Positions 15,856-24,762 of a stretch of 25,655 nt of DNA are shown one piece after another. The translations under genes and the position numbers were made by a program. A model generated the notes under the pieces. The model worked only from the letters and a program-made list of their open reading frames with translations. It was not told the origin of the DNA and ran no database searches. The stretch's first letter is position 1. Every line of letters begins with the position of its first letter. Origin of the DNA: an uncultured Lachnospiraceae bacterium (GTDB taxonomy: Bacteria > Bacillota > Clostridia > Lachnospirales > Lachnospiraceae); contig CAJUNP010000037.1 of the NCBI GenBank assembly GCA_910587935.1, positions 1 through 25,655 of the forward strand, read 5' to 3'.

Positions 15856-16866
15856 ATGAGTGATTACGTGAATGTTGCGGTGGACGCCATGGGCGGAGAC
15901 CACGCTCCGGAAGAAATCGTCAGGGGAGCTGTGGAAGCCGTGAATGTGGATTCCCGCGTTAAGGTTTTTCTGGTAGGAAGAAAAGGTCCTGTCGAGGAAG
16001 AACTGAAGAAGTACAGCTATCCGCAGGCGCAGGTTGAAGTGGTGAACGCGGAGGAAGTGATCGATATGGCGGAACCGCCGGTTATGGCCATCCGCAGGAA
16101 AAAGGATTCTTCCATTGTGAAAGCGCTGAATCTGGTCAGGGAAGGCGTATGCGACGCCTATGTATCCGCCGGAAGCACAGGAGCCACTTTAGTAGGAGGA
16201 CAGGTGATTGTCGGCAGAATTAAAGGCGTGGAACGTCCGCCCCTTGCCCCGTTAATTCCCACGGAAAACGGCGTGGCGCTGTTAATAGACTGCGGCGCTA
16301 ACGTTGACGCGCGTCCCAGTCATCTGGTACAATTTGCCAAGATGGGTTCCGTATATATGGAACATGTGGTGGGCGTTAAGAATCCGAGGGTTGCGATCGT
16401 CAATATCGGCGCTGAGGAGGAGAAGGGCAACAGTCTTGTAAAAGAGACGTTCCCGCTGCTTAAGAACTGTCCGGAAATCAATTTTACCGGCAGTATCGAG
16501 GCAAGGGATATTCCGGCAGGCGGCGCGGATGTAATTGTATGCGAGGCGTTTACGGGCAACGTAATCCTGAAGCTGTATGAAGGCGTTGGAGCCGTTATGA
16601 TGAAAAAGATTAAAGGGGGCATGATGTCTTCTTTAAGAAGCAAGATCGGCGCCCTTTTGGTGAAGCCGGCGCTTAAGCAGACATTGAAGGCTTTTGATAC
16701 CAAGGAATACGGCGGCGCTCCGCTTCTTGGACTGAAGGGACTGGTGGTTAAAACCCATGGGAGCTCCGGCTCGGTCGAAATTAAAAATTCTGTTCTCCAG
16801 TGCATTGCATTTAAGGAGCAGAACATTAATGAAAAAATAAAAGAGAAAATTACTCTGGAAGATTAA
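15856..16866 (+). CDS. plsX: Phosphate acyltransferase PlsX
   Basis: 336 aa, full length. Makes acyl phosphate from acyl-ACP for the PlsX/PlsY route to lysophosphatidic acid, as a peripheral membrane enzyme. Family motifs: VAVDAMGGDHAPEEIVRGAV at the N-terminus, SAGSTGATLVGG, LLIDCGANVDARPSHL, FAKMGSVYMEHV, VNIGAEEEKGNSL and CEAFTGNVILKLYEG. Its substrate carrier ACP is encoded 21 nt downstream. The region lacks the fabD/fabG genes that follow plsX in Bacillus, so the remaining fatty acid genes must be elsewhere. Confidence 0.97.
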   Translation: MSDYVNVAVDAMGGDHAPEEIVRGAVEAVNVDSRVKVFLVGRKGPVEEELKKYSYPQAQVEVVNAEEVIDMAEPPVMAIRRKKDSSIVKALNLVREGVCDAYVSAGSTGATLVGGQVIVGRIKGVERPPLAPLIPTENGVALLIDCGANVDARPSHLVQFAKMGSVYMEHVVGVKNPRVAIVNIGAEEEKGNSLVKETFPLLKNCPEINFTGSIEARDIPAGGADVIVCEAFTGNVILKLYEGVGAVMMKKIKGGMMSSLRSKIGALLVKPALKQTLKAFDTKEYGGAPLLGLKGLVVKTHGSSGSVEIKNSVLQCIAFKEQNINEKIKEKITLED

Positions 16867-16887
16867 TAAAGAAAGAAGGGCATTAGT

Positions 16888-17118
16888 ATGGAATTTGAAA
16901 AACTGAAACGAGTGATTGCAGAGGTATTGAATGTGGATCCTGATGAGATCTCTCCGGAATCAACCTTTTTGGATGATCTGGGCGCAGATTCACTGGACGT
17001 ATTTCAGATTATCATGGGAATCGAAGAAGAATTTGATATTGAGATCCCGCCTGAAAAAGCAGAAAAAATCACTACGGTAGAAGAAGCGGTAGAATTGATC
17101 AAAGGCGCGTTAAATTAA
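16888..17118 (+). CDS. acpP: Acyl carrier protein
   Basis: 76 aa, acidic and helical, as for ACP. The phosphopantetheine attachment site is GADSLDVFQ with Ser35 in the DSL motif, at the start of helix II. It carries growing acyl chains in fatty acid synthesis and donates them to PlsX. AGAAGGG lies seven bases before the ATG. The hairpin at 17136-17170 follows and may partly end transcription before rnc. Confidence 0.97.
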   Translation: MEFEKLKRVIAEVLNVDPDEISPESTFLDDLGADSLDVFQIIMGIEEEFDIEIPPEKAEKITTVEEAVELIKGALN

Positions 17119-17135
17119 ACGTAAGATAGGGAACG

Positions 17136-17170
17136 CAGGATATTCTCGAAGTTGCTTCGGGAATATTCTG
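17136..17170 (+). promoter_or_regulatory. Long hairpin in the rnc leader (RNase III site or attenuator candidate)
   Basis: Positions 17136-17151 pair with 17155-17170 over 16 bp, two of them G-U, around the 3-nt loop TTG. The rnc ribosome binding site (AAGGGAGG, 17176-17183) starts five bases after it. The tail TTTAT is too short for a strong terminator. A long double helix just before the RNase III gene recalls autoregulation known in E. coli rnc, but this is inference. Confidence 0.7.
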
Positions 17171-17189
17171 TTTATAAGGGAGGATTTTT

Positions 17190-17891
17190 ATGCCGAAAGC
17201 AAGTTCTTTTGAGGAATTGGAGGCTTTGATCGGTTATCATTTTAAAGATCCGGCGTTGATTCTGCAGGCATTGACACACAGTTCTTTCACGAACGAACAG
17301 AAAATAAACAAGACCGGTAATTATGAGCGGCTGGAGTTTCTGGGAGACGCGGTGTTGGAACTGACGGCCAGCGATTTCCTTTTTCATCAGATACCCCAGA
17401 TTCCGGAAGGTGAGATGACTAAAATGCGGGCGGCCTGCGTGTGCGAGCAGGCTCTTGCTCTTTGTGCGAAAGAGCTGGAGCTGGAGCGGTTTATACGTGT
17501 CGGAAAGGGAGAGGAACAAAGCGGCGGAAGAAGGAGGGATTCCATTACGGCCGATGTTATGGAGGCGGTTATCGGAGCGCTCTATTTGGACGGCGGTATG
17601 GAAGTGTCAAAGACCTTTATAGAACGTTTCATTTTATCTGATCTGGAGAACCGGCAGATGGTTAAGGACAGCAAGAGTCTGCTGCAGGAGCTGGTGCAGG
17701 GCCGGTTTCATACGAACGTTACCTATGAGGTTGTGGGGACAAGCGGGCCGGAGCATGAAAAGGAGTTTGTTGTACAAACGAGTATCGACGGACAGGCGGT
17801 CAGTCTGGGGCAGGGCCGGTCAAAAAAAGCGGCGCAGCAGCAGGCGGCTTATAAAGCCCTTCTGAAATTAAAAAAATATAAGGAAGCATAA
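17190..17891 (+). CDS. rnc: Ribonuclease III
   Basis: 233 aa. Cleaves double-stranded RNA, processing rRNA precursors and some mRNAs. The catalytic signature NYERLEFLGDAVLEL (44-58, with E46, E49 and D53) is intact, and the second acidic site lies in ADVMEAVIGALYLDGG. The C-terminal double-stranded RNA binding domain (about 160-230) starts at KSLLQELVQGRFHTNVTYE and ends with GRSKKAAQQQAAYKALLKL. AAGGGAGG precedes the ATG by six bases. The long leader hairpin is a natural candidate substrate of its own product. smc follows after 10 nt; rnc-smc-ftsY order is typical of Firmicutes. Confidence 0.97.
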   Translation: MPKASSFEELEALIGYHFKDPALILQALTHSSFTNEQKINKTGNYERLEFLGDAVLELTASDFLFHQIPQIPEGEMTKMRAACVCEQALALCAKELELERFIRVGKGEEQSGGRRRDSITADVMEAVIGALYLDGGMEVSKTFIERFILSDLENRQMVKDSKSLLQELVQGRFHTNVTYEVVGTSGPEHEKEFVVQTSIDGQAVSLGQGRSKKAAQQQAAYKALLKLKKYKEA

Positions 17892-17901
17892 AAGAAAATA
17901 T

Positions 17902-20900
17902 ATGTATTTAAAAAGTATTGAGGTGCATGGATTCAAATCCTTTGCAAACAAAATAACCTTTAAATTTCACAACGGGATTACCGGAATCGTGGGACCTAAC
18001 GGAAGCGGTAAGAGCAACGTTGCGGACGCGGTCCGCTGGGTTCTGGGAGAACAGCGCATTAAACAGCTGCGCGGGGCTTCCATGCAGGACGTCATTTTTT
18101 CCGGGACGGAAGCCAGGAAACCGTTGGGATACGCATATGTGGCGATTACGCTGGACAATGCCGATCATCAGCTTGCGATTGATTACGATGAGGTAACGGT
18201 TGCAAGAAGGATTTACCGGTCCGGCGAGAGCGAATATCTCATTAACGGCACTATATGCAGGTTAAAAGATGTTAACGAACTGTTTTACGATACCGGTATC
18301 GGTAAGGAAGGTTATTCCATTATAGGACAGGGACAGATCGATAAAATTTTGAGCGGTAAGCCGGAAGAGCGCCGGGAGCTTTTTGATGAAGCTGCCGGAA
18401 TTGTAAAGTTTAAGAGAAGAAAATACGCGGCGCAGAAGAAGCTGGAAGACGAAAAACAGAATCTTGTGCGCGTTAACGATATTTTGTCCGAACTGGAGAA
18501 ACAGGTCGGACCTTTGGAAAAACAGTCGGAGAAAGCCAAAGTATACCTGAAGAAAAAGGAAGAACTGAAGACCCTGGACGTGAACGTATTTCTGCTGGAG
18601 AATACACGTCTGAGAGAACAGCTTTCGTCCATAGAAGAAAAATTTCAGATTGCCGGCGGCGATCTGAAAAGGACTACGGAACAGTATGAAGGAATAAAGC
18701 AGGAATATGAGCAGGTCCAGGTTGAAATAGAAGCTCTTGACGGACGTATAGAACAGGCCCGGGCATCCCTTACGGATACCAGCGTATTGCGCGGAAAGCT
18801 TGAAGGAGAAATCAATGTTTTAAAAGAACAGATTCATTCGGCTAAGGGAAACGCGGAACATTTTCAAAGCCGTCTGAAAACCGTACAGGGAGAAATCGAC
18901 GCCCGAAATGTAGATAAGGACGGAATTCTTGCCAATAAGAGTGAAATCGACGGCCAAGTCCAGGAATTATCCGCTGCAAGGGACGAGGTGCGGGAAGCGC
19001 TGCAGACCGTTCAGCAAAAAATAGAAGAACTCAATGGTAAAATTGAAACGGGTAAGAACACCATTATCGACGCCCTGAACCAGAGAGCGACCATTAAGTC
19101 GAAAATGGGGCGTTATGATACGATGCTGGAACAGATTCAGATCCGGAAGGCGGAGCTGAATTCCCGTCTTCTTCGGGCAAAATCCGACGAAGCGCAGCAG
19201 CAGGAGACCATTAAACGCCTGGAAGAAGAATTTGTCCGGATCAATGAGGAGTTGCGCGTATTAAATGAAAAGCAGGCGTCCGTGGAGCTTCGTCTTAAGC
19301 AGATTAAAGAAGAACTGACACAGGAAGACGCGAACCTCCGGACGGCTCAGGAGAATTTCCACCAGGAAAAGTCCAGACTGGAAACGCTGGAAGACATTAC
19401 GGAGCGGTACGAAGGGTACGGCGGCAGCGTTAAAAAGGTCATGGAGCGAAAAGAAAAGGAAAAGGGAATTATCGGCGTTGTTGCGGATATTATAAAGGTG
19501 GAGGCCAGATACGAGACCGCCATCGAGACCGCGCTTGGCGGAAATATCCAGAATATTGTTACGGATGATGAAGAGACCGCCAAAAAGATGATCGGATTTT
19601 TAAAACATAATAAACTGGGCCGGGCTACGTTTTTACCCTTAACGAGCATTAAAAACCCTCAGGAATTCAAAAATCCCGAGGCGCTTAAGGAAGAGGGTGT
19701 TCTCGGAATGGCGGACGCGCTGGTGCAGGTGGAGAAAAAGTATCGGGACGTTGCCAGGGCCATGCTTGGCAGAATCATCGTAGTAGACAATGTGGACCAT
19801 GCGGTAAAAATCGCCCGGAAGTTTTCCTATGGAATACGTATGGTAACGCTGGAGGGAGAGCTTCTGGTGCCCGGCGGCGCAATCAGCGGCGGCGCTTTCA
19901 AAAATAATAACAATCTGCTGGGAAGACGGCGTGAAATTGAGGAATTAAAGGCAAAGGTAGAACAATACCGCCAGGAAATCGATTCCATTAATGAGAATAT
20001 TGAACGTACCAAGGAAGAAAGAAACGGACTCCGCCGGGAAAACGAATCCGTTAAGGAGACGATTCAGCAGAAGTTTATCGAGCAGAACACCATGCGTCTG
20101 AACGTGATTCAGGCGCAGGAAAAAAGAGAGGAAGCCGAGCAGGGGTTTGACGAATTAAAGAGTGAAGAGCAGGAAATCGAAAGACAGATTTCGGATATTA
20201 AGCAGAATAAGAATGTGATTCTGGAAGAATTGAAGACTTCGGAGAATCTGGAAAAAGAGACGGAAGCGCAGATTGGAGAGTATCAAAAGGAGCTGGAGAA
20301 AAAACGGCTTGAGGAATCGGAACAGTCGGCGCAGGTATCCGACTGGGATATGAAAGTGGAAAAAATGCTCCAGACCCAGGGATTCCACCAGCAGAACGTA
20401 GACCGTATCAACGGGGAGATTGGCAAACTTAATAAAGAACTGGAAGAAATAAGAGAAGGCATTGAAAAGAACACACAGGATATAAAGGATAAAGAACAGA
20501 ATATAGGAGAACTGGAAAAGACCATTCTGGCGTCCCATACGACCCAGAGCGAGTCGGAAGAAAAACTGAAAGACGATCTGGCGAAAAAGGAGGAATTTTC
20601 TTTAAAACAGAAGAATTTCTTCAACCTGCGGGAAGAATTGTCGGAGCGGATATCATCTCTGGATAAAGAGGTTTACCGCCTGAATGCCCAGAAAGAGCGT
20701 ATGGAAGAATCAATGGAATCCCAGATCAACTATATGTGGGACGAGTATGAGATTACATTAACCGACGCGGCCGGACTGCGGGATGAAGAGCTGTCGGATT
20801 TATCCGTCATGAAAAAAGATATTGGGGCGCTGAAAGACCAGATCCGCAGGCTGGGCGACGTAAACGTAAATGCCATTGAAGATTATAAGAATCTGATGGA

Positions 20901-21462
20901 GCGTTATACTTTCCTGAAAACCCAGCATGACGATCTGATTGAAGCGGAAAAAACCCTGGAGGGTATCATTGAGGAACTGGATTCGGCCATGCGGAAACAA
21001 TTTAAAGAAAAGTTTGCCGAAATCTGCAGGGAATTTGATAAAGTATTTAAAGAACTGTTCGGAGGAGGAAAAGGCACTCTGGAGCTTCTGGAGGAAGAAG
21101 ATATTCTGGAAGCGGGAATTCGCATTATCGCTCAGCCTCCGGGAAAGAAGCTGCAGAATATGATGCAGTTGTCCGGCGGGGAAAAATCCCTGACGGCTAT
21201 CGCGCTTTTGTTTGCAATCCAGAACTTAAAGCCGTCCCCCTTCTGTCTTCTTGACGAGATCGAAGCGGCGCTTGATGAATCCAATGTATCCCGGTTTGCA
21301 AAATATTTACATAAATTGACGAAAAATACACAGTTTATTGTGATTACCCACAGGAGAGGCACGATGGAAAGCGCGGACCGCCTTTATGGTATTACCATGC
21401 AGGAAAAAGGAGTTTCCGCTTTGGTGAGCGTCAATTTGATCGACAAGGATTTGGAGGACTAG
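17902..21462 (+). CDS. smc: Chromosome segregation protein SMC
   Basis: 1186 aa, normal for bacterial SMC. Dimeric ATPase that, with ScpA and ScpB, loops and compacts DNA at origins. Walker A is GPNGSGKS (31-38), in a head that begins VHGFKSFANK. Two long coiled coils (about 170-515 and 670-1030) flank the hinge (about 523-660; GVVADIIKVEARYETAIE, with LVPGGAISGGAF at its end). The C-terminal head has the ABC signature LSGGEKSL (from 1090) and Walker B CLLDEIEAALDE (1115-1126). No strong Shine-Dalgarno lies right before the ATG; GGAAG within the rnc end is about 15 nt away, so translation is probably coupled. scpA and scpB are not in the window. Confidence 0.98.
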   Translation: MYLKSIEVHGFKSFANKITFKFHNGITGIVGPNGSGKSNVADAVRWVLGEQRIKQLRGASMQDVIFSGTEARKPLGYAYVAITLDNADHQLAIDYDEVTVARRIYRSGESEYLINGTICRLKDVNELFYDTGIGKEGYSIIGQGQIDKILSGKPEERRELFDEAAGIVKFKRRKYAAQKKLEDEKQNLVRVNDILSELEKQVGPLEKQSEKAKVYLKKKEELKTLDVNVFLLENTRLREQLSSIEEKFQIAGGDLKRTTEQYEGIKQEYEQVQVEIEALDGRIEQARASLTDTSVLRGKLEGEINVLKEQIHSAKGNAEHFQSRLKTVQGEIDARNVDKDGILANKSEIDGQVQELSAARDEVREALQTVQQKIEELNGKIETGKNTIIDALNQRATIKSKMGRYDTMLEQIQIRKAELNSRLLRAKSDEAQQQETIKRLEEEFVRINEELRVLNEKQASVELRLKQIKEELTQEDANLRTAQENFHQEKSRLETLEDITERYEGYGGSVKKVMERKEKEKGIIGVVADIIKVEARYETAIETALGGNIQNIVTDDEETAKKMIGFLKHNKLGRATFLPLTSIKNPQEFKNPEALKEEGVLGMADALVQVEKKYRDVARAMLGRIIVVDNVDHAVKIARKFSYGIRMVTLEGELLVPGGAISGGAFKNNNNLLGRRREIEELKAKVEQYRQEIDSINENIERTKEERNGLRRENESVKETIQQKFIEQNTMRLNVIQAQEKREEAEQGFDELKSEEQEIERQISDIKQNKNVILEELKTSENLEKETEAQIGEYQKELEKKRLEESEQSAQVSDWDMKVEKMLQTQGFHQQNVDRINGEIGKLNKELEEIREGIEKNTQDIKDKEQNIGELEKTILASHTTQSESEEKLKDDLAKKEEFSLKQKNFFNLREELSERISSLDKEVYRLNAQKERMEESMESQINYMWDEYEITLTDAAGLRDEELSDLSVMKKDIGALKDQIRRLGDVNVNAIEDYKNLMERYTFLKTQHDDLIEAEKTLEGIIEELDSAMRKQFKEKFAEICREFDKVFKELFGGGKGTLELLEEEDILEAGIRIIAQPPGKKLQNMMQLSGGEKSLTAIALLFAIQNLKPSPFCLLDEIEAALDESNVSRFAKYLHKLTKNTQFIVITHRRGTMESADRLYGITMQEKGVSALVSVNLIDKDLED

Positions 21463-21463
21463 T

Positions 21464-22414
21464 ATGGGAGAGGAAAAGAAAGGATTTTTTTCCCGTTTAA
21501 AGGCGGGACTTGCGAAAACCAGAGATAATATCGTACACGGTATCGATTCCGTATTCAACGGCTTTTCCGCTATCGACGACGAGTTTTATGAGGAACTGGA
21601 AGAAATTCTGATTATGGGCGATATCGGGGTTAACGCTACGAATGAGATTATTGAACGTCTGAAGGTTCAGGTTAAGGAAAAGCATATAAAAGAGCCGAAA
21701 GAGAGTAAACAGCTGCTGATCGAAAGTATCCGGGAACAGATGCGGGTAGAAGAGACGGCTTATGAATTCGAAAACAGGCAGTCGGTCATTCTTGTGATCG
21801 GCGTGAACGGCGTGGGAAAGACGACTTCCGTAGGAAAACTTGCGGGAATATTAAAGGATAAGGGAAAGAAGGTTCTGATTGCCGCGGCGGATACATTCCG
21901 CGCCGCAGCGGGAGAGCAGCTGGCGGAGTGGGCGAAAAGGGCCGGCGTAGATCTGGTAGGCGGCGAACAGGGCAGCGATCCGGCAAGTGTGATTTACGAT
22001 GCGGTCAACGCGGCGAAAGCCAGAAATGTGGACGTTCTGCTTTGCGATACGGCGGGACGGCTGCATAATAAGAAAAACCTGATGGAAGAGCTGAAAAAGA
22101 TGAACCGGATAATAGACCGGGAGTTTCCCGGGGTTCATAGAGAAAATCTGATTGTTCTTGACGGGACAACCGGCCAGAACGCCATGCAGCAGGCAAGGGA
22201 ATTCGGCGAGGTGGCGGATCTGACGGGCATAATTCTAACCAAGATGGACGGAACGGCCAAAGGCGGCATTGCGGTGGCTATCCAGTCGGAATTAAAAGTG
22301 CCGGTGAAATATATCGGTGTGGGAGAAACCATCGAGGATCTCCAGAAGTTTGATTCAGATGCGTTTGTCAACGCGTTATTTGATCTGGAAGCGGGAGGAT
22401 ATAAAAATGACTGA
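21464..22414 (+). CDS. ftsY: Signal recognition particle receptor FtsY
   Basis: 316 aa, the short form without the long acidic A domain of E. coli FtsY. SRP GTPase at the membrane that docks Ffh-ribosome complexes at SecYEG. Helical N domain (about 1-100); G domain with G1 GVNGVGKTTSVGKLAG, DTFRAAAGEQL, G3 DTAGRLHNKKNL, G4 TKMDGTAKGG and closing loop YIGVGETIEDL. The smc stop is one base before its ATG. The usual partner ffh is not next to it; instead ilvA begins inside its last codons, with an 8-nt overlap. Confidence 0.97.
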   Translation: MGEEKKGFFSRLKAGLAKTRDNIVHGIDSVFNGFSAIDDEFYEELEEILIMGDIGVNATNEIIERLKVQVKEKHIKEPKESKQLLIESIREQMRVEETAYEFENRQSVILVIGVNGVGKTTSVGKLAGILKDKGKKVLIAAADTFRAAAGEQLAEWAKRAGVDLVGGEQGSDPASVIYDAVNAAKARNVDVLLCDTAGRLHNKKNLMEELKKMNRIIDREFPGVHRENLIVLDGTTGQNAMQQAREFGEVADLTGIILTKMDGTAKGGIAVAIQSELKVPVKYIGVGETIEDLQKFDSDAFVNALFDLEAGGYKND

Positions 22415-23630
22415 AGATATGCTGACGTTGGAAAAATTTGAGGAAGCCTCGGAAATCGTAAAAAAAGTTACGTTGGAGACAAAACTGGTTTACAGCGATT
22501 TCTTAAGCGCCCAGACAGGCTGCCGGGTTTACCTGAAACCCGAAAATATGCAGTTTACAGGCGCCTATAAGGTGAGGGGCGCTTACTATAAAATGAGCAC
22601 TCTGACAGAGGAAGAGCGGCAGAAGGGACTGATTACGGCTTCAGCGGGTAATCATGCCCAGGGTGTTGCTTATGCTGCAAAGTGCTACGGCGTGAAGGCA
22701 ACTATTGTCATGCCGACCACCACGCCATTGATGAAGGTAAACCGTACCAAAAGTTACGGCGCCGAGGTGGTGCTTTACGGGGACGTCTATGACGAGGCCT
22801 GTGAAAAAGCCTATGAGCTTGCGAGAGAACACGGCTATACGTTCATCCATCCCTTTGACGATTTGACGGTGGCCACCGGACAGGGAACCATCGCAATGGA
22901 GATTTTCAAGGAGCTTCCTTTGGTGGATTATATTCTCGTCCCCATCGGCGGCGGCGGACTTGCTACCGGCGTATCAACGCTTTCCAAGCTTTTGAATCCC
23001 AAAATCAAAGTAATCGGAGTAGAACCGGCGGGCGCCAACTGTATGCAGGAATCGTTAAAAGAGGGAAAGGTGGTAACTCTGCCTTCCGTTAACACGATTG
23101 CTGACGGTACGGCGGTAAAAACGCCCGGAAGCAATATTTTCCCGTATATTCAGGAAAATCTGGACGATATTATTACGGTGGACGACCAGGATCTGGTAGC
23201 GGCGTTTCTGGATATGGTGGAAAACCACAAAATGGTAGTGGAGAATTCCGGCCTTTTAAGCGTAGCGGCGTTAAAGCAGCTGCAGGTAAAAGATAAACGG
23301 GTCGTTTCTATCTTAAGCGGCGGAAATATGGACGTGATCACCATGTCTTCGGTGGTACAGCAGGGATTGATTCTCAGAGACCGCATCTTTTCCGTTTCCG
23401 TGTTGCTGCCGGACAAGCCGGGAGAATTATGCAAGGTATCCGGCGTGGTTGCAAGGGTAAACGGCAATGTTATAAAGCTGGAACACAATCAGTTTGTCTC
23501 TACCAACCGGAATGCCGCGGTGGAGCTGCGTATTACCCTGGAAGCTTTTGGAACGGATCACAAAAAACAGATTATGGAAGAACTGGAAAAAGAGGGGTAC
23601 AAGCCGAAACTGGTGCGCACCAATATATAA
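22407..23630 (+). CDS. ilvA: Threonine ammonia-lyase (threonine dehydratase) with C-terminal ACT domain
   Basis: 407 aa from the ATG at 22407, chosen because GGGAGGA ends eight bases before it; the upstream in-frame extension overlaps ftsY and lacks similarity. PLP enzyme that turns threonine into 2-oxobutanoate and ammonia. The PLP lysine is K55 in FTGAYKVRGAYYK, SAGNHAQGVAYAAK binds phosphate or substrate, and PIGGGGLATG is the glycine loop. A single C-terminal ACT domain (about 330-407, DRIFSVSVLLPDKPGELCKV) matches the shorter form often annotated as catabolic or of mixed role, rather than the two-ACT biosynthetic IlvA. It may serve isoleucine supply or fermentation of threonine; no ilv genes lie near. 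Confidence 0.93.
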   Translation: MTEDMLTLEKFEEASEIVKKVTLETKLVYSDFLSAQTGCRVYLKPENMQFTGAYKVRGAYYKMSTLTEEERQKGLITASAGNHAQGVAYAAKCYGVKATIVMPTTTPLMKVNRTKSYGAEVVLYGDVYDEACEKAYELAREHGYTFIHPFDDLTVATGQGTIAMEIFKELPLVDYILVPIGGGGLATGVSTLSKLLNPKIKVIGVEPAGANCMQESLKEGKVVTLPSVNTIADGTAVKTPGSNIFPYIQENLDDIITVDDQDLVAAFLDMVENHKMVVENSGLLSVAALKQLQVKDKRVVSILSGGNMDVITMSSVVQQGLILRDRIFSVSVLLPDKPGELCKVSGVVARVNGNVIKLEHNQFVSTNRNAAVELRITLEAFGTDHKKQIMEELEKEGYKPKLVRTNI

Positions 23631-23675
23631 AATTACAGATAACGGAGATGCTATAAGTAAAACGGAGCGGAGGGC

Positions 23676-24581
23676 ATGATGGGAACCAAAGTCAGAACGT
23701 CAGAAACGGTTTACGAGGAAAAGAAGAGCGTCCGGCGCAGACTGCTTGATTATATGACGATTACGCTTGCGGCGCTGATTCAGGGCGCGGCAATCAGTCT
23801 TTTTCTGGACCCGAACCAGCTGGCTCCCGGAGGCGTTACCGGTATTGCCGTTATTTTAAGCCGGCTGACGGGCCTTGGAACGGGAACCTGGATTTTGCTG
23901 TTAAATATCCCGATCCTGGCAATCGGTTTGTGGAAGTTCGGATTTCGTTTTCTGTTGTCTACCCTGTATTGTACGACTTTGGTATCGGCGACGACCACTT
24001 TGCTTTCGCCTTTTGGACCGGTCACTGACGATAAGCTGCTTGCTGCGCTTGCGGGCAGTATTTTGATGGCGCTTGGAATCGGCTGGGTATTCAGGGCCGG
24101 GGCAACTACCGGTGGAACGGATATTGTTATTAAGCTTCTGAAGTTAAAATTGCCGCATCTTCGCACGGGCGCGTTGTTTCTGATTACGGACGCCTGTATC
24201 GTGACCAGCTCGGCGTTTGTATTCGGGGATATTAACCTGGCGTTATATGCGGGAATTGCGGTTGCGGTGACTTCCTTCGGACTGGACCGGGTTCTGTATG
24301 GAAGAGACGGGGCGAAGCTGATTTATATTATCAGCGATTCTTATGAATCCATTACCCGGCGTCTTTTGCAGGATATGGATATCGGCGTTACCCATATCCG
24401 CGGTTTCGGCGCTTACAGCGGAAAAGAAAAAAGCGTTATTATGTGCGTGGTTAAAGTCCAGATGTCGCCCCGGGTGGAGGAGATCGTGAAGCAGGAAGAC
24501 GCGGAGGCGTTTATGATTGTGACGAGCGCCACGGAGATTTATGGAGAAGGGTATAAGAGTTATTTCAGTGAGAAGTTGTAG
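23676..24581 (+). CDS. YitT family membrane protein (DUF161/DUF2179)
   Basis: 301 aa. The N-terminal region has about five to six membrane segments (LAALIQGAAISLFLDPNQLA, GVTGIAVILSRLTG, GTWILLLNIPILAIGLWKF, LAGSILMALGIGWVF, YAGIAVAVTSFGL), including the conserved APGGVTG and RAGATTGGTDI motifs. The C-terminal cytoplasmic domain (about 205-300) is DUF2179 (IISDSYESITRRLL, HIRGFGAYSGKEKSV). The molecular function of the family is unknown; a transport role is commonly suggested. Two start codons stand side by side, 23676 and 23679. GGAGG (23669-23673) fits the second better (5 nt), while GGAG (23664-23667) fits the first (8 nt). The gene is followed by a strong inverted repeat. Confidence 0.9.
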   Translation: MMGTKVRTSETVYEEKKSVRRRLLDYMTITLAALIQGAAISLFLDPNQLAPGGVTGIAVILSRLTGLGTGTWILLLNIPILAIGLWKFGFRFLLSTLYCTTLVSATTTLLSPFGPVTDDKLLAALAGSILMALGIGWVFRAGATTGGTDIVIKLLKLKLPHLRTGALFLITDACIVTSSAFVFGDINLALYAGIAVAVTSFGLDRVLYGRDGAKLIYIISDSYESITRRLLQDMDIGVTHIRGFGAYSGKEKSVIMCVVKVQMSPRVEEIVKQEDAEAFMIVTSATEIYGEGYKSYFSEKL

Positions 24582-24664
24582 TAACGTAAATTTTCAGGAA
24601 TGTTATATCGATACACAAATTCACATGTGTTTTTTATAGTATTGAGGTAATGTTTCGATAAAAC

Positions 24665-24710
24665 ACAACAGTATTATGGAAATGCTTTATCATTTCCATA
24701 ATACTGTTGT
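24665..24710. terminator. Perfect 20-bp inverted repeat, likely bidirectional terminator
   Basis: 24665-24684 and 24691-24710 are exact reverse complements around the loop CTTTAT. It sits between the convergent YitT gene (plus) and HTH gene (minus), 84 bp after the former and 53 bp after the latter. Flanks are T-rich in both reading directions (TATCTTTA on plus, GTGTTTTATC on minus) but without a long U-run. The stem is AT-rich, so a repeat-element origin is also possible. Confidence 0.65.
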
Positions 24711-24762
24711 TATCTTTACCCATAACGGCGTCCATCATATATTTGGAAATTACGTCCTGATA

